Below, piece after piece: positions 61,404-64,000 of a DNA stretch of 64,000 nt. The stretch covers positions 124,001 to 188,000 of the forward strand of contig JAHHDR010000036.1 of the NCBI GenBank assembly GCA_019739215.1, read 5' to 3'. A program made the translations under genes and the position numbers. The notes under the pieces are model-generated. The model searched no databases, was not told the DNA's origin, and saw only the letters and a list, made by a program, of their open reading frames with translations. This DNA is from Rhizobium sp. (GTDB lineage: Bacteria; Pseudomonadota; Alphaproteobacteria; Rhizobiales; Rhizobiaceae). The number at the start of each line of letters is the position of its first letter. The stretch's first letter is position 1.

Positions 61404-64000
61404 TCAATGGCCCAGATCCCGTATCCGGGCTGCCTCGTTGCGCAATCCGCTCCATGCCGCCTTGTCCGGTGCAAAGCGTGCCCTCAGATAGGCGGCCAGG
61501 TTCTCGAGCTGCCGGTCTGAGAGGCTTTCACGGAAGGCCGGCCATCGACATGACCTCCAACTGCTCGGCGGTTGCATGGCGACTGAGCGCTGCGGGCGCT
61601 TCGGCGCCATTCAGGATGGTCTGCAGCAGATTGTCGGGCCGGTCGCTGTGGAGATTGCTGTTGAGCGCGAGGCTTGCGAGCGGCGTGCCGTCGGCGTGGC
61701 AGGCGGTACAGGCCCCTTCGAAGATGCGCGCGCCGGCAGGTTCGGCCAGGGCGGCGGCGGTCTCGGCGGCCCGCGTGGCGTCGAGGGCCGCGATCCTGTC
61801 GGTGGTGGCGTCGGGCTTGCTGCCATCAGACAGGTAGATTGCCATCGCTCTGATGTCCGCGTCGGGCAGGGGGTGCAGCGACTTCACCACATCCGCCCAT
61901 CGGTCCGTTGGCGGCGCCGTGGTCGCGCGAATAGCCCTGCCGGAGATAATCGTAGAGCGCGTCTTCGGTCCAGCCGACCGGGGACATGCCCGGCCCCCGG
62001 ATCGCCGGCGCTTCCCAGCCATCGGCAAAGCCGCCGGCGAGATGGGCCGTGCCGTCCAGCTCGGCGCCCACCGCGTTGCGCTCCGTGTGGCAGGCGGAAC
62101 AGTGGCCGAGGCTCTCGACGAGATAGGCGCCACGGTTCCAGGCGCTGCTTTTCGTGGTGTCGGTTACGCTGGTCGGCTTGAGGTAGAGCGCATTCCAGCC
62201 TGCCATCAGCCCGCGGATGTTGAAGGGGAATTTGAGCTTGCTCTCCGCCACTGTGTTTGGCGCGGCCGGCTCCGCCATTCAGATAGGCGTAGAGCGCCTG
62301 GATATCCGCCTCGTCGGCCTTGGCGAAGGATGTGTAGGGGTGGACCGGATAGAGGTGGCTGCCGTCCCTCCGCACGCCCTGGCGCATCGCGCGTTCGAAA
62401 GCCGGGTACGACCAGGCGCCGATGCCGGTGGCGACATCGGCGGAAATATTTGCTGCATGGACGGTCCCGAATGGCGTTTCGAAGGCCCGGCCGCCGGCAA
62501 AGGCCACGCCGCCGACGTCCTTGCCCGTGCCGACATGGCAGATATTGCAGGCGCCCGCCGCCGCCGCCAGCCGGCCGCGCTCGATCGTGGCCTGGCTGAA
62601 TGTGGCCGGATCTGGTCGGGCTATCTGCGGAATGGCCGGCTTGATCGGGGCGAGGAGGGCCAGACCGCCGGCTGCAAGTCCGGCAACACCGGCAAGACCG
62701 AATCCGAGGCCGAGGAGCGGTCGCCGCGGGGTTCGTGCCACGGGCGGCGACAGCCGCTTCTCCTGCGTCTGGCCCATCGCGGCCAGTATCTTGTCCGGTG
62801 TCAGCGGCAATTCGCGGAAGCGGATGCCCGTCGCGTCATAGACGGCGTTGACGATCGCCGCCGCACTCGGCACCGAAGCGCTTTCGCCGGCGCCGCGCGG
62901 CTCTTCATTCTGGCGCGGCAGCATCAGCACGTCGATGTCAGGCAGTTCGGGGAAGGTCAGGATCGGATAGCCGCCCCACTCGACGCTCTCGACTTCGGTC
63001 GCGGAGAAATCGACCTTTTCCTTCAGCACCCGGCTGATCGACTGGATGACGTTGCCGTGGATCTGGTGGCGCACGCCTTCGGGGTTAACCATCATGCCGG
63101 TGTCCTGGCCGACGGTGATGCGGGTGACGGCAACGACGCCGGTTCGCCTGTTCACGGCGACGTCCGCGACCCAGGCCGACCAGGCGGCCGGGACGCCCGG
63201 AAACTTGCCATGCACGTAGAGGGCATAGGCAAAGCCGCGGCCATAGAGCAGATCGCCTTCGCCGCCCTCGGTGCCCCAGCGGGTGCGCGGCGTCCACTTC
63301 GCCTTCTCCGCCACCGCACGGACGAGATCGATGGCGCGCGGGTCGGTCAGGTAGCGCAGCTTGTATTCGATCGGGTCGACCTTTGCGGCCGCCGCCAGTT
63401 CGTCGACGAAGCTTTCATGCGCGAAGGAATTCGGCATGGCGGAGACGCCGCGGAACCACGAGGCCCGCGCGATCGGCGGCATGTCATGAACCTGGATGCG
63501 CATGTTGCCGATGGCATAGGGCGGGATCGCCGTGCGGTCGCCCATCTCCGTCGTTTCGTTGCCGCTGATCTTTCCCGTCAGCACCAGCGCCAGCGTCGGC
63601 GCGAGGTTGGACGGATAGCGCGTCTCGAAATCATAGGCCGCCGGCCCGCCCTCGAGATCGATGCCGCCCCTGACGTCGATGACCTGTCCCGCGCCCTTCG
63701 GCTCCCAGCCGTGTTCCTGTTCGCGCGTGAGCTGGACGCGGACAGGACGTCCGACAGCGCGGGAAAGCAGTGCCGCATCGGCGGTGACGTCGTCGGCGCA
63801 GTTGCGGCCATAGCAGCCGGCGGCCTCGAGGCGCTCGATGACGATCTGTTCCTCCGGCCGGTCGAGCAGCTGGGACAGGTCCCGCCGCATCCAGTGCGGG
63901 TTCTGCGTGCCCGACCAGACGACCAGCCGGTCGTCCTGCCAGTCGGCGACGGCGCAGGAAGGGCCGATCGAGCCGTGCATCTGATAGGGCCAGACATAGG
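61404..64000 (-). pseudogene. NicB-like molybdenum hydroxylase with three cytochrome c motifs, 5' cut off and three frame breaks
   Basis: The start is outside the window. From the edge the frame reads YVWPYQM and HGSIGPSCAVADW, a xanthine-dehydrogenase-type molybdopterin subunit of the aldehyde/isoquinoline/nicotinate group. It is followed by a membrane anchor (LLGLGFGLAGVAGLAAG) and a cytochrome part with three heme motifs: CNICH, CSACH and CTACH. This is the NicB layout: hydroxylation of an N-heterocycle with electrons passed to hemes. Frame breaks lie at 62278-62279 (TT), 61896-61898 (CCC) and 61536-61537 (GG). Each is explained by one extra base, and the protein then continues normally to 61404. 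Assembly errors are likely. The partner [2Fe-2S] subunit is not in the window. Confidence 0.8.

Noticed and set aside
1..64000. CRISPR arrays, prophage or conjugation genes
   Set aside because: No regular direct-repeat arrays and no recognisable phage, Cas, integrase or transfer genes were found.

Overview
The window is high-GC DNA with dense short-spaced operons, GGAGG-type ribosome sites, many ABC importers and short intergenic palindromic elements. The gene set (fused carnitine dehydrogenase/thioesterase, MocDEF-like rhizopine demethylase genes, divergent Lrp-type regulator and PutA) points to an alphaproteobacterium of the Hyphomicrobiales (Rhizobiaceae/Phyllobacteriaceae type). No rRNA, tRNA, CRISPR array, insertion sequence or phage gene was recognised. 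It reads as catabolic chromosome or megaplasmid DNA.

Region 1 (1-11.7 kb): the end of a CaiB-type CoA-transferase gene, a RidA gene divergent from a TetR gene over a doubled operator, and a TetR/MAPEG pair with a 17-bp operator. Then comes a five-gene minus-strand operon for gamma-butyrobetaine/carnitine breakdown: BKACE, carnitine dehydrogenase-thioesterase fusion, acyl-CoA dehydrogenase, ADP-forming CoA ligase and CaiD-type hydratase. It diverges from a CdhR-like GlxA/AraC regulator. All four gaps inside this operon hold 160-200 bp palindromic elements.

Region 2 (11.7-26.9 kb): a likely methoxy-aromatic island. It holds a LigM-family tetrahydrofolate O-demethylase, a MetF-like protein for the one-carbon unit, a VOC-family extradiol dioxygenase, the three lower gallate-pathway enzymes (GalB-, GalC- and GalD-like), a 6PGDH-like dehydrogenase, a GntR regulator and a Liv-type ABC importer. 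Four copies of a TGTATACA palindrome tie these transcription units to the GntR gene. A LysR protein with two HTH domains and a hydroxypyruvate-isomerase-like gene follow the MetF gene.

Region 3 (26.9-35.2 kb): Lrp regulator and putA, a YcaQ-type DNA glycosylase, allophanate hydrolase and a TetR regulator. Region 4 (35.3-49.5 kb): PanB-like protein, MocF/E/D-like three-component O-demethylase, LacI regulator, a CUT1 importer with two complementary-degenerate ATPases, a Gfo/Idh dehydrogenase, a TIM-barrel isomerase and a DUF4432 protein. This looks like a pathway for an O-methylated polyol or related sugar. Region 5 (49.5-64 kb): a peptide-type ABC importer, a second Liv importer, a polytopic membrane protein and the 3' part of a NicB-like molybdenum hydroxylase with three cytochrome c motifs.

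Five genes (putA, atzF, lacI-type, the tandem peptide-importer ATPase, nicB-like) carry eight frame breaks in total. In each case the protein reads on normally in another frame, and most breaks sit in short homopolymers. Indel errors in the assembly are the simplest explanation, so these genes should not be called dead without raw reads.
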